From Paracamarosporium sp. OC-R06-R3 (Eukaryota; Ascomycota; Dothideomycetes; Pleosporales; Didymosphaeriaceae), in NCBI GenBank assembly GCA_019828545.1, contig JACVRA010000390.1, positions 1 through 62,319 of the forward strand: DNA of 62,319 nt, written 5' to 3'. A program made the position numbers and the translations under genes. Positions 11,830 through 23,133 of the stretch are shown in pieces. The notes under the pieces were generated by a model that made no database searches, was not told the DNA's origin, and saw nothing but the letters and a program-made list of their open reading frames with translations. Position 1 is the stretch's first letter, and every line of letters starts with the position of its first letter.

Positions 11830-13358
11830 ATGCCTTTGAAAGTCATTATTGTTGGCGCTGGTCTTGGTGGTTTGGCCACTGCCATAGCGCTTACCAAGGC
11901 TGGGCATGATGTCGAAGTTCGTTTGTCTATACATGAATACTGATTCTCTACTACGGTGGCTTATGTACGAACTAGATTTTTGAGAGATCGTCGTTTCATA
12001 ACGAAGTTGGGGCTGCTATTAACATCCCGCCTAATGCGAGTCGGATCTTGAAAGGTTGGGGATTCAACCTGCAGATGTTGGATCCGGTGCCGTGCGATTA
12101 TTTAAGAGTTTGGGATAAGCAGGGAAATTTTGTTGCGACCCCGGTTGTAAGGACAACGAACTCACAACGAAGATGAGAGCATTTGACTGATCTGCTGAAG
12201 GTTACAGATGTGGTTCTAAAACAACTTGGGATTGATGACGAGTGGCTGTTGGTTCACCGTGTGGATCTCCATAATAGTTTGAGGAAGGTGGCAGAAGAAG
12301 GTTTCGAGGGCAGAAAACCCAAAATCCATTTAGCTTGTGGGGTAAATTCGGTGGTAAGAGCACAGCATAGACACGCTGACACGTCGAGTCTGGCTAATGA
12401 AGAGTACAGGATCCTATTGCAGGGACTATTTTACTTGCAGATGGACGGAAGTTGCAAGCAGATATGATTATTGGTGCCGATGGTGTGCATGTAAGCGCCC
12501 GTCTATATCCCTCACGAGCTGGAGTCCAGTGCCACTGACCACGAATGTTCAGTCTCGCACGGTCGATCAAGTCGCGGACGAACCACAGCAGAAGATTAGC
12601 ACTGGGCAGAATTGCTTCCGATTCCTTGTACCAACGGAAAAAGCCATGGCAAAGCCGGAAACGAAGCGCTTCTTGGAAAAGCTTGGCCTAGATGGCGTCA
12701 ATCTCTATGGATCGCACATGGAGCGGTTCATTGTATACCCCTGCCGTTCGAGAACGCTGATCAATTGCGGGGTGTTTACACCGACTGGCGAAGATGAGCA
12801 GATTGGAGAGTCTTCATGGCTGAATTCAGGTCAACACGATGACTTGATGGCTGCTGTCCAAAGCTACGGACCTGAAGTGCGCGAGCTCTGCAGCTTGGCA
12901 GAGGATGTGAAGCTTTGGAGCCTTGCGTCTCGAAACCCTCCTCGGAGGTTCACAAAAGGAAAGCTGGCTTTAATTGGCGATGCGGCACACCCTATGCTTC
13001 CCCGTAAGTAGAACAGGCTGTAGCTTCTTCACAGTTCTACTATTACTGACCCACCATCACAGATCAGGGGCAGGGCGGAGCGCAAGCATTTGAGGACGCT
13101 GCGGCATTAGGTGCAATCTTGACTGCAGATACGACTGTAGACGAGGTCCCTGGAAAGTTGGATATATACAACGACACCCGTTACGACCGCGCTGTGACCA
13201 TCATGTTCATGTCTAGGGTCGGCGATCAGCTTCGTGGTACTGTTGCTGAGGATATGAAGGTGTTTCTTCCGAACTCTATTGTACCGGAGAACATGTTTCT
13301 GTACTGCTGGGATTCTCATCCAGCGCGTGACGCAGAACGTGCTCGAGCAATTTACTAA
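11830..13358 (+). CDS. FAD-dependent monooxygenase, salicylate-hydroxylase-like
   Basis: Group A flavin monooxygenases of this type use NAD(P)H and O2 to hydroxylate aromatic substrates. Exons: 11830-11916, 11976-12146, 12201-12353, 12410-12490, 12553-13003 and 13063-13358, giving 412 residues with every phase matching. The FAD-binding Rossmann motif IIVGAGLGGLATAIAL is at the N-terminus. HRVDLHNSLR, the NAD(P)H-linked GADGVHS motif and the FAD ribityl motif GDAAHPMLPHQGQG (rejoined across the last intron) are in order. The first intron uses an unusual GTTCGT donor. The enzyme opens the cluster running to 28 kb. Substrate unknown; salicylate-like aromatic acids are a family guess. Confidence 0.88.
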
Positions 13359-14179
13359 AAAGTTGCGCAAATACTTCGATTTATATTCGAAGCGATTGCC
13401 CACCGGGAACTCGGCCCTCTCTTGCGTGCTACGAAGTCTTATCAGACACTCACCTCAATGTAACTATATTCACTATGTTTATATAAGAAGTGAGGGCCAA
13501 AATCGTGTCTACTAACACATGAGAGGCATAGCCTATCAGAAGAGATTCTTAATTCGGATTGAATCCAGTACAAAGATTCGAATTTCAATACAAGTAACTG
13601 CAGCGTCGCGTGACGTACTGTTCGATGGATATTCATGAAGAGATGGCATTGACATTCGAGAACCAAGGACTGCCGCGTTGCCGAAATCCACTAAAGCGCC
13701 GAACACGAGTATAAGCAACACGATGGGACTAAGTTTCATGAGACAATCTAAACTGCTGGATAATACACAAAATGCGACAACGAACGGTTCATGATCGATA
13801 ATGCGGAGAGCCACCGCACCGGGTTTTTGGTCAGATGCACTGATATATCTTAGATAGAAAAGCGGACCCATGTTCGAAGACATTACGATTGGCAGCGGAT
13901 GAGCATGAATTCACTGCAGGTTTGCCAGATCGGAAATTATTGGTGATCAACATCTCCGCGAATCAGGGACCAACGTAGTAGATCAGGAAGTTTTCGCATG
14001 TGGCAATGCTTAAAGTTCCTAGAAACAAATTATAAATGTAGCGATTGAACAGACAACACTCGCTCAGCTACGCTATACAGTTGCTTTTATATCATATCAA
14101 GCCGCAAGGATGGCGTTAACGCCTTAAACTGTTTTCAAAACGGTGTTCGTTAACATTCCCGTCCCGCGTAGTCCTGCTG
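13359..14179. other. Intergenic region between two convergent genes
   Basis: No gene recognised. It holds both 3' flanks. GGCGTTAACGCC at 14112-14123 is a perfect 12-bp palindrome. ACTGTTTTCAAAACGGT just after it is nearly palindromic. Open frames here are short and unsupported. Confidence 0.45.
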
Positions 14180-15348
14180 CTAGACCACTTCTAATCCAAT
14201 CATAGCCTCGACGGGATAGAAACTCTTTACAAATTCCATCAACATCTCATCTATATCTACAAAACTCGGTTCACCCATCCGCTGCAATAGTCTCTCCGCC
14301 TTCGCAATCACTCCCCGCGCGTCACCCACGTCACGGCCCGGCGGAACCTGTAAATCGGATCCAGTGACGATGTCCACTCTCTCCGGGAATAGATCCTGTA
14401 CCCGACGGCGCAACTCATTCCAAGTGTAGTGCAGGTAATATGCAAAAATACGTTCACTCTTGACGTCAGGAAACACCAACGCAGCAAGGAGAAGACGTGT
14501 CGTATCGCGGGTGTCGATAAGGTAGCCTATGCTATTAGTCGGCTAGGTTTAAAAATTGCTAGAATAATCATACTTACCGACTTTGAGGAAGGGTATTTTG
14601 TCCTGTCTGCCTGCTAGTACGTCCATCAACATGCCTACCGAACTCCCTTTAACCCTCCCCGGTTCGATCGCGCCACCAAAGTTTCCGTCTGGGACACCCA
14701 CATTTGCCTCAAATGGGTAATCGTTCTCTTTCAACCATCTCCAAAACGCCAGCTCTGCCTCCACCCTTCCAGCGCAATATACATCGATGTAACGATCTAA
14801 CGTCTCCTCAACTTTGCCCGTTCTTGTACGGTTAATGGCTGCAAGGTTGTAGGTGTCAACAGTGATCTTGTGCGATATGTTGTGCTGCGTGTCTTCGACA
14901 GCTTTGGAACTACCGACCAGGACGTAGCGCTTGATCCCGGTGCGGGCCGCAGATTCAAGAGTGTTGAGGGTGCCTTTCACAACTGGATCAATGACAGCAG
15001 AAGTGGTGGATGCGAAGATCACGGGTGTTGAGACGTAGATTACTCCAGATGCCCCTGTATTTGTTAGCCTAAAAGCATAAAATAAGCGTGAATATAATCA
15101 CCTTGGAAAGCCTCGTCGAAGGCACTGTCAGCAGTAAAGTCGGGCACTTGTACAAGCTCAAACCTTCCATGCCACGTTTTATCGAAGAGATCCAGCATCC
15201 AAGTGTTCTTTTCAATATCGCGAACTGTCCCGCGACACCGGAAGCCGGCCTCAAGGACCCTGTGACAGGTCTCGGTTCCGATGTAGCCATTTGCACCGAT
15301 AACAACGACTATAGAATCGAAAGGAATAGAGGGATGCTCAATTTTCAT
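14180..15348 (-). CDS. NAD(P)-dependent extended SDR, dihydroflavonol-reductase-like
   Basis: This belongs to the epimerase/DFR-like extended short-chain dehydrogenases, which reduce carbonyls of secondary or xenobiotic compounds. Exons are 15348-15102, 15054-14578 and 14526-14180 (introns 47 and 51 bp), giving 356 residues. The ATG at 15348 places the cofactor loop VVVIGANGYIGTETC near the N-terminus. The serine of VLVGSSKAV (131/132) and Tyr175 are present. The usual catalytic lysine of the YxxxK motif is arginine (VYCAGRVEAE, Arg179), which is unusual for an active reductase. TATAAA lies 63 bp upstream on the minus strand, and a cluster motif lies at 16003. Confidence 0.82.
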
Positions 15349-15410
15349 TCTCAAAAATGTCTGGGGTGTGCTGATTGCTCATATCTCATCCGAGTATGAT
15401 TAGATTGAGC

Positions 15411-15416
15411 TTTATA
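15411..15416 (-). promoter_or_regulatory. TATA box of DFR-like gene
   Basis: TATAAA on the minus strand, 63 bp upstream of the start codon at 15348. Confidence 0.5.
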
Positions 15417-16002
15417 GACTGCTGGACAGCCCCTTTTGACGTGACAACATGTGAGCGTATCCAGTCACTAAACTCTAAAGCACATGATGAACTGCTATCG
15501 CGACAATCTGAGAGATTCATAAGCAAAGGCCTTCAAGCGTAGATCCTGATTAAGTTCCTAACGAAGAATCAGCTGACAAATGATCACATAGATGCTCGTA
15601 GACAGCGTTAGATGCATTCGGTGAGTAATCGAATGCCTTAATTTGTATCCACTGCACGCTACTCTCATTTTAGCTGTGCACTACTACTCGTGCTCAATCA
15701 CGGCCCTGCGTACACGGAGCAGTTCGTTCCATTGCAAGGTGGTAAGGGCGGAACATGAGGTCGAAAAATCCTGCCAGCGCATCAGCGGCGACGCTTCCCA
15801 ATCCAGCGATGCAATCTTGAAGGACTGAACCGACCCATTGGTTTCATGTTGGAGCATCGACAGCATTACTTAAAGACCTTCTTCAATTCAGATCCAAAGA
15901 GTAGACAGAAACAACACTGTTTCTATGGGTAACTCGCTACTGAAAGCTGCTAAGGTATATTGCAGTTGGTGAAGCAGACCTAGTTGATACCACCCTAAGG
16001 AT

Positions 16003-16022
16003 CTCGGAGTTCCGAGTTGCGG
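16003..16022 (+). promoter_or_regulatory. Cluster motif copy 1
   Basis: CTCGGAGTTCCGAGTTGCGG. The CTCGGA/TCCGAG arms form an inverted repeat. It resembles the copies at 22060, 24485, 24884 and 28393. It lies 655 bp upstream of the DFR-like start. It is a candidate binding site for the regulator at 20389-21848. Confidence 0.5.
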
Positions 16023-16152
16023 CGTTTGTGGTTTTTTTTGGGGGTTCTCATATGTAGCCCTGTACCTCGCGTAACAAGCCTACAGCATGGGATAGTCAGC
16101 TATGATACTTATGACTATTACATGGCCCGGGCCCACTCATGTTACTCCACAT

Positions 16153-16449
16153 CTACCCCATGGTGTCTCCAATTGCCTCAAAAATACTGAAGCCTCCTGA
16201 ATTCTCCCGCATTACCTCAAAGTTATCATCTCTCAAGCCTGCTGCTACGGTATCCCCGTTGGTGAGGCCTTTCCTGCATCTCATAATCTTGGTCTCGAAG
16301 TTGAAGCCATGGAATACTATGAAGCTTTCTCGTGCTTCTTCCGCATCATCACTGAATATATCATCAAGCGCTGAATCTGCTACGCCTTCTGAAGTGAAGA
16401 AGCCTTTGGGGACGTATCCTGGGCCGCGGCCATTGACTTTACCGCGCGC
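16153..16449 (-). other. Open frame with protein-like composition, no start found
   Basis: Minus-strand frame open from a stop at 16450-16452 to a TAG at 16153-16155, about 98 codons. Its composition is balanced (GFFTSEGVADSALDDIFSDD near its start), unlike the Ser-rich frame opposite. No ATG or clear acceptor was found upstream. It could be a 3' exon of an unrecognised gene, a relic, or chance. Confidence 0.2.
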
Positions 16450-17417
16450 TTACTCTTGGCCGCTTGAGGGATTTGGGTCACCGGTGAGTAAAAGGACTCG
16501 GAACAAGGCGGAGACTATTAGGACGATTGTTGCGAAGGAAGAGGAGTTGGAGTAGAGGTAGTGAAATAAGATATTGATCTCAAGTGCAAACTCGTGCGGA
16601 CGAGAGGGAAGGAAGGGTAGGGTGGGCAGGAGCGTGGACGCTGATGGCAAGTAAGGAAGGTGGAATAAAGTATGAGAAGTATACGAATTTTGTTAATGGA
16701 GATTGGGAAGATATGTGTGATGAGGGGAGGCTAGAGGAAATGGTAGGCTTTTACCTGGCGTTTGTGTCGTGTTGCGTGATTCTATCTACGCCAGGATCTT
16801 TGAATGGAATAACGATGACTTGCTTTGCTTCCTACTCCGTGCACTCCGTGATACATCGTAACGAAATTGAAGCAAGTTGTAGCTAACACGGTCGACGCTG
16901 TGCGTTTCAATCGTGCAACCTTGTTAATGAACCCCATTCTCCTTTATTCTTCACTATGCATAACACCTGTATACACGGCGTCCGCAGGTGATATCTTCGC
17001 ATCCCATCATTCAATCTCACATTACTGACTGATCGCAAAATTCATGGCATGCGCGTAGCCTCAACTAACGTATTCCCTGTTCAAATGACATCATTAGTGA
17101 TACGCTATCGGTACATATATTTTGATCAACATCGATCACGATGAAGCGGCCCATGACAATGGATTTCGCATGGAATGCGCTGATCGGATCGTCTCTAGTT
17201 AATCAAGATCGCAGCCAAGGTCCTGACATCATCACCTGCACATGATACCCCAAATTATCCCGCGAGTCATCTGAGGTTCGGGGCGACAGAGCATCATTGA
17301 GAGGCTTGTTTGAATTGGCAGCTGAACTGTAACACAGAGTTGCTAATTCAGATGCTTGCTGCTGCTAGACGTGTTCTTGGCCCTGAGCAGGGTTGAAGCT
17401 TAAGGTAGTTTGCAGAC

Positions 17418-18380
17418 TTAGAGCATTTCACACCCGCATTCGGTCCTGCCAGCTTCGTAGTTGTTTGTTGCGTCGTTGCTAGTTACCCTGTAGTCGATAT
17501 ACCTGTTATAGACGCAATCGTTTCTTGGAAGCGCAATGTTGTTGTAGGTTGTTGTTACAGTTGTGGTAGCGACGACGGTGGTTGTTGTGGTTGTGGATAT
17601 GATGTCGGTTTCGGTCTGAGAGACGGTAGCGGTCGAGGTTGTAGTAGCCGGGACAGTAATAGTTGTGTCCTTTGTGACGGTTGTAGTGACTGTGTTGACG
17701 ACGGTGGTGGTGCCAGCGGGAAGAGATTTCGTGACGGTGACTTTCACGGTTTGGGTTTTGAAGACGGTCTTGGTCTCGCGGGCTGTGGGCGGGGGGAGGA
17801 AGCAGGCGCAGGCTTTTGCTGCTACGTCCACGGCGATGGCGCGTAGTGCGTTGGGGCAGTCGGGATATGTTTGGCCCAAATTTCTGACACCCCTCTTGGC
17901 TACACTTGAAGCATAGACTTGAGTATAAATAGTTCTGCGTTACGAGTTGGCGGAGTGTTTTGACAGAAAGCGATAAAGAGAAACCTACGTTGCTGATGAA
18001 GAGGTTGAGGTCTTTGTAACGACGCTGGTCACTGTTGCTGCTACAGTTGTGATTGTCGCTGGAACAGTAACTGTGGCCGTGCTGGTGGCCGCAGTCCCCG
18101 TCGTTACAGTCAACGTGGTTGCGGAGGAAGCCGTAACGCGACCGCCGCCCACATTGATGGTGGTGGTGCCTGATGTTACCGTGGTTTGGACCGTCGTGGT
18201 CACAGGGTCCAAATACGGCCGTTTCAGCAGGTCATGGCAGATCTTGCTGGCAGGTGCTGGAAATCGGTTGAACACAGCGTCAATCAACTTGATAGCTGGG
18301 TCCTTGCAGCTCGGAGCTACGGGCGTGGCGACACTGCCGAGGATGAACTGCGTGAGGCAGACCAGAGAGAAATACCGCAT
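17418..18380 (-). CDS. Secreted Thr/Val-rich cell-surface-like protein
   Basis: Predicted 285 residues in two exons, 18380-17989 and 17883-17418, separated by a 105-bp intron (GTAGGT to CAG, phase 2). The N-terminus MRYFSLVCLTQFILGSVATP is a classic signal peptide. The mature protein has a short Cys-containing head (SCKDPAI, KICHDLLKR), a first Thr/Val block, a second Cys segment (YPDCPNALRAIAVDV, then KACACF), a second Thr/Val-rich block and a Cys-rich tail (RTECGCEML). Such blocks are likely O-mannosylated and typical of wall-associated proteins. No catalytic domain or GPI signal is visible. The duplicated layout (Cys head plus Thr block, twice) suggests internal duplication. Function unknown. 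Confidence 0.72.
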
Positions 18381-19142
18381 TGTGAAAGTTAGCCGGAAAG
18401 ATAGTCCTCATCCTCACAGAACATGGCACATAAGCATATATACATATGTGTTGGCAGTACTTTCTCATTGTCGACGGTACGTGTGTTAGTGTGTTTGTGG
18501 CTGGCTATGTGGAAACCCTCTTTTGTCAGCCACATGCTCAATCGAGGTTGCGAAAGCGATGTCGCAGGTTATAGCGGGGAGATTAGCGAGGTTCTGAACC
18601 CTTGTGATCACTTCTTATGGCTAGCCTAATGCTAGTGCCTTTTTGTTCGCCGCAGATCTGATCTAAGCGGGAAAGGCTATGGTCGCGTACCCCTGAAACG
18701 CAGTCTCTAGCGTCGAGTTAGCTAGGTCTAGGCGATTGACCTCGAGTCAAGAAATTCTTTGCCTTCCGCTAGAATTAGCGATGTTCCATCATTTCAGCAG
18801 TTGTATACAATTACTATGGCACGAGCTGGGCCAGACAGTTAAAGTCTGAGTTAAAGTCCGAGTCGACTATTTTGCGCTTAAACCTAATTAACATGAGACT
18901 TTGCCCACTTAGAGCTGCTGTCTAATAGTCTACACAGTCAACCAGGTAGTTGAAGTACATGTTCATATTTGAATACAAATGTAGTTTAGCACGAGAATTT
19001 CCATCGCTCTGGCCGTAGGCAGGGATCCAGCTGGCTAGATCAGAGGTTTCGACTTCCTGGGCACGTCGATAGCTCGAGGCCCCCAAAATTTGCGCGCGTG
19101 CAAAATTGGAATTTTATTCTGATCAATACGCCTATCGAATAA
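18381..19142. other. Intergenic region
   Basis: Contains the upstream region of the Thr-rich secreted gene. TATATA at 18437-18442 is a possible TATA element on either strand. No gene recognised. Confidence 0.4.
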
Positions 19143-19496
19143 TCCAAAGAGAACAACCAATGTTGGGTCGAGACCATTGCGTGGACAAATGAAGCGGACA
19201 TGGACATTACCAATCTTGCCACCTTTCAGCGCGCACAACAATGCAATATCAATACGCAGTGCCAGTTCTGGTTCTTCTTGCACTACGACCCGGCCAGGGC
19301 TTTTGGTGACGACGAGTCCAACTGCATTCTTGACAACCAGCCATATGATCCCACATATCTACAATGCAACTATATAAATAACCTCAACGTTGCGTATAAT
19401 AAGGGTGCGGTGACTACTACCACCTCATCTGATAACATCAACCCCCCCCAGCCTGGGCCGGATGTTGAGCGGGGGAATTCGGGAGGTGGGAATTAG
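19143..19496 (+). other. Possible 3' exon of a small Cys-containing protein
   Basis: The frame is open from a TAA at 19140-19142 to the stop at 19494-19496. The ATG at 19200 would give 98 residues, but protein-like sequence continues upstream (QCWVETIAWTNEADM), so an upstream exon is likely and was not found. The core has spaced cysteines (RAQQCNINTQCQFWFF, SNCILDNQPYD, LQCN), resembling the spacing of PAN/apple-like modules. A minus-strand frame overlaps and is slightly shorter. Partial gene or relic. Confidence 0.35.
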
Positions 19497-20388
19497 GGTT
19501 TGTTGGAGAGATTATTGTTTTCTTGTAGTTAGTTATCTATCAGGGACAAAAAACTACATTCTGACTTTGTGAATCCCTGTCATTACTGGTGATAGACCCC
19601 GATGCACGTATCGCTGAGGACGGCAAATCAGAGGCCCTTAGAGTAGAGGCTTGCGGGGCAGTGATGGCATGCGCTGAGCCCGTCACTAAATCCGGTCTGT
19701 CCTTTCGTCAGCGAACTCGTGCATATTCGAGATGCTTAAAAGCGCATGTAGATGCTGTTAGGCCCGATTCAACCCTCGGGAACTGCAAATACACTCTTAA
19801 TTCAGATACTCGCGATGGGGTAGTTTGAAACAGGGATACTGTGGCTATTGCGAGGAAACATTTCTCAGACGAAGTGGAAATGCTGCCCCTAGAAGGATTG
19901 CTCGCTAGCGTCCGGCGGACCAACAATTCCTTCTTGATCCATATGCTTAACTGCACGGAAATTAGTAAGATCAACTTGGGGCAGTGAGCTTCGAGAGCAA
20001 GGCGCGTGAAAACACGGTGAATGGACCTGAAAACTTTACTGTTGGCATTTTTAACTTTAATTAGAGCCCAACAACATTCTATCTTCTGCTGTAGTATCCT
20101 CAAGATGAGAGTTAGAGAGACGCTTTTGGGCCTATAGTTCTACCGGGTTTATTAGCTAGCAAGTTGTTCAGGGAGCGGCGCGTCAAACAGAATGATGTAG
20201 GGTCATCTTTGTAAGGTCTACAGATTTAGGGCTAGATACGATTAATGATTATATCTTAAGAGGTTGAGATGCTTGCGAGAAACATATAGAATATGTAGTC
20301 GATTTATATCTTTCTGATGACTCACATCACCCAATTCCTTCCTAGTTCAACTATTTGCAAGGCTACGGTGCACCGCGAATGACGTTCA
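19497..20388. other. Intergenic region downstream of the zinc-finger regulator
   Basis: No gene recognised. Small frames at 19589-19828 (plus) and 19708-20103 (minus) overlap each other and show no domain. Confidence 0.4.
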
Positions 20389-21848
20389 CTAATCTGTAAG
20401 CTCAGTAATTGAGAAATGGAGAATAGGCTCACCTTCTGCCATCAACATCATGCCGTACTCATCTGCCTCCGCAAGCCACATCTCAGCTCTTCTGTTCAAT
20501 GGTTCGCCCGGCTTTATATCAAAATACTCTCTCATTTTGAAACTACCTTCCCTCCATTGTTGCATCCACTCTCTGTACAGATGATTCCAGGTTTGCTGAT
20601 CAGTCTCGCGCCAAATATGTCTAGGGCTAGGAGCTGGGAGAGGAGCAAGCTCAGAGCATGTTAGGGTCGGGTACCCGTTGAAGAGAGACCAGACATATTC
20701 AACGTGATGGAAAGCCAAAATAGTCCTTCTCTTGGCCGATATGATAGCCCATTTTCTCCAGTCAGGTAGAGTGCATGATAATTCTTCCTCCATATATAGG
20801 CCTGTCACAGCGAGACGGTTTTTTACACCCCACATCCTGATTAGAAGTCGTGCAGTGGATCGGTGTTCATTGGATTGTGGTCCTTCGAAAGAGAATAAAA
20901 GTAGTATCATAAGGACGAGTAATGATTGTGCCTTTGACAGAGTAACCTGTTCATTGTCCGCAGGTTCCTATCAGGCATTATTGGCTAAAGCTCAAGGTTC
21001 TACCCGAGGAACTAAAGTAAGATGAGAACAGAGAAACGTACCTCTTCTAGAAGCCTTTGTATCTCTCTTTGTATGGTGTCTTTGACGAGCCATGAGCTAC
21101 CCTGAGTGTGATCCGCCCACATTTGGATGATGGTGTAGCAGTTAGCTAACGCAAGGGGAATGCCATCCTCGAATTGAACGCTATGTATAAACGGAGGTAA
21201 TTGGCTCGCGCGATACATCGCCATCATGCGAGGCCAAGAGAGCAGAACCCGGATGACATAACGCATAACATGCTCCTCCGCTGGTCTGACACCGAGGCGC
21301 GGGGTTTCGGGTGAAGTGGTAAGCAGAATCTCGCGCCGCTCATCGGATATAGCTAATACAGGTGCGATCACCGCTGTAGAAATCTGGCTATCAACATCTG
21401 AATTTCTCTGATCCCTGATATCAATCGGTGCGTGACGGGAAGGTGGGGGCGTGGTGGATTGACTTCTATCATCTGAACAAGCCTGAAGCCTGTTGTTTTC
21501 AGCGTGCCTCGAACTCGCAACCAAAGGGCGATCGAACAGTGCAGAAGAGGCCAAATTAGACGTGGAGGCTTCTGCAAACGTCACAAATGAGCAGGCCTCA
21601 TGCCGACTCTGGCATCTTCCGCAGATTGGCTTCTGCAAATCGCAGCGTGCCTTCGCCTTGCAACAACTTTGACAAGCCTTTTGACGAGATGGTCTAGCGG
21701 CACGATGCTGGAAGTGCTTCGCATGGCGCACCAGAGAAGACCATGCACAGCTAAGTCAGTCTCTATCTTTGCTGCAGAAAATTTGCTTACTGTGCTCAAA
21801 GCTCCGGCCACACAATGCACAAACGAGATCCTCTCTCTGCGGAGACAT
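20389..21848 (-). CDS. Dual zinc-finger regulator (C2H2 exon plus Zn2Cys6), splice site damaged
   Basis: Probable pathway-specific transcription factor of the surrounding cluster. Exons proposed: 21848-21791, 21742-21042 and 20946-20389, about 438 residues. Exon 1 encodes MSPQREDLVCALCGRSFEH, the Cys half of a C2H2 finger. Exon 2 begins with the His half (SSLVRHAKHFQH) and runs directly into an intact zinc cluster (KACQSCCKAKARC, then ICGRC, then EAC). Exon 3 (QSLLVLMILLLFSFEG onward) resembles the fungal-specific TF middle region. Joining exons 1 and 2 in phase with correct finger spacing (F-x5-L-x2-H) puts the intron end at 21743, where the dinucleotide is AT, not AG. The intron has a good GTAAGC donor and a CTGAC branch site, so the acceptor looks mutated. 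Intron 2 (20947-21041) is normal. A motif copy at 22060 lies 212 bp upstream. Confidence 0.72.
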
Positions 21849-23133
21849 TTTAGCTATGGTGCCCTGCGCAACGGATTTCTAGGTTTTGCACGCTGTAAAA
21901 GTTGTGCCCTGCATTACAAAGCCCCGTCAGCCAGTAGAGACTTTCCCACATTGGTCTTAGCTTGCTACAGAGCATGACCAACTATCGCTCAGAGCCGGGG
22001 TCGCCTTACCGAAAATAGCAGGTGCTGCGCTAAAGCCTTCCAGCTGATAGAAAGAGCAACTCGGAGCTCCGGGTTGAGGTGAGACCAACCTCACATCGCG
22101 CATTGTATTCCTAGGGGTTAGGAAGCTCTTTGCAATGCCTGCAAGTTGAAAACATGTGACAGAGCGAAAACCGTCTGTTCTCCAAACCGACCGAATGTCT
22201 CTATGACATTAGTTTATCGTTAATCACGTCAATCATGCGCTAAGCTTGCTACACTATCTCCTAACACATTTGAAAATAATTTGTCATAGAACTTTCGAGA
22301 GCAACGATACTCTCTGGGCTTGGCGTTACCGATGTTGGCTATCTTGCAATAATGGCAGTCAACAACCTAGCCATTTTACGTACATGGGAAGAGGTAGGGT
22401 CAACAGATAGTATCTAAATGCTATTCGTCTATCTTGCGCTTGTTGGATTTAACTCTGAATACAAAGTAGAATAGGTTAACGTCTAGTATATCTGAGTAGC
22501 GATTTGTTATTTGCATTAAGGCTTTGATGCCCTCAAGAACAAGACAAAACTTCAATCAAGCTCATGCAAGGCTTCTACTGACTTCTCACAGCATACACCG
22601 TTGATATGTCGTCCTGTATATTAGCAGGTTGTCGCGCGGTCACGAATAAAAAAAACCTATATAGACTTTATCGTTGCTGTCACTGATGGGTAACGCGTAA
22701 TAGCAATATTAGTTGGTGAGGAGGATGAATACCGAAAGTTATCGTCGTGTAGATGCATGGAGCTGTAAAGGATTTGAATACTTGCAAGTCATTAAGTACC
22801 AAGTGCGATACGAGCAAATAGCCCACTGGAAAGCTAAAGTGGATTTTGATACCATTACAGAAGACCGATCCCAAGAGGTGACATAGGATCAAGAAATGTT
22901 CATGCTCTTAAGGGATGAGGTAGCTTATTGAATCTTAGAGTCAGGTTTGCATTGGAGAAAGAGACAGCAAGATTAATGTGAGAACATTCAGGCCCTACTC
23001 TAGACTAGTCAATCGTAATACGGGCTCATAGACAGGTAATCCCGTTGGAAGCAATAGCCAAGAAAGGTCCTCGGAATATTTTATCTATCAGGACTGGATA
23101 GACGAGAGCAAGGCTTTTATACCGTTCATCTGC
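21849..23133. promoter_or_regulatory. Regulator upstream region and 3' flank of SDR gene
   Basis: Holds the promoter of the zinc-finger regulator, with a motif copy at 22060. I find no gene; the open frame at 22680-22892 has no recognisable content. Confidence 0.4.
22060..22079 (+). promoter_or_regulatory. Cluster motif copy 2, upstream of the regulator
   Basis: CTCGGAGCTCCGGGTTGAGG. It contains the perfect palindrome CGGAGCTCCG. Its position suggests autoregulation of the regulator gene at 20389-21848. Confidence 0.55.

Larger units (their letters stand above)
15417..17417. other. Intergenic region with a motif site and an unassigned reading frame
   Basis: About 2 kb between the DFR-like gene and the Thr-rich protein. 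It contains the motif copy at 16003 and an unassigned minus-strand open frame at 16153-16449. A plus-strand frame at 16584-16886 and one at 16139-16555 have no recognisable domain. The remainder shows nothing notable. Confidence 0.4.

Noticed and set aside
12183..12467. 94-codon frame taken as an independent gene
   Set aside because: It starts with TTG, and its sequence is exon 3 of the monooxygenase plus intron readthrough.
13399..13414. CCGGGAACTCGG resembling the cluster motif
   Set aside because: It lies just after the stop of the monooxygenase between two convergent genes, not in a promoter, and matches less well.
17665..18489. Val-rich plus-strand frames
   Set aside because: They are complements of the Thr-rich coding blocks on the minus strand.
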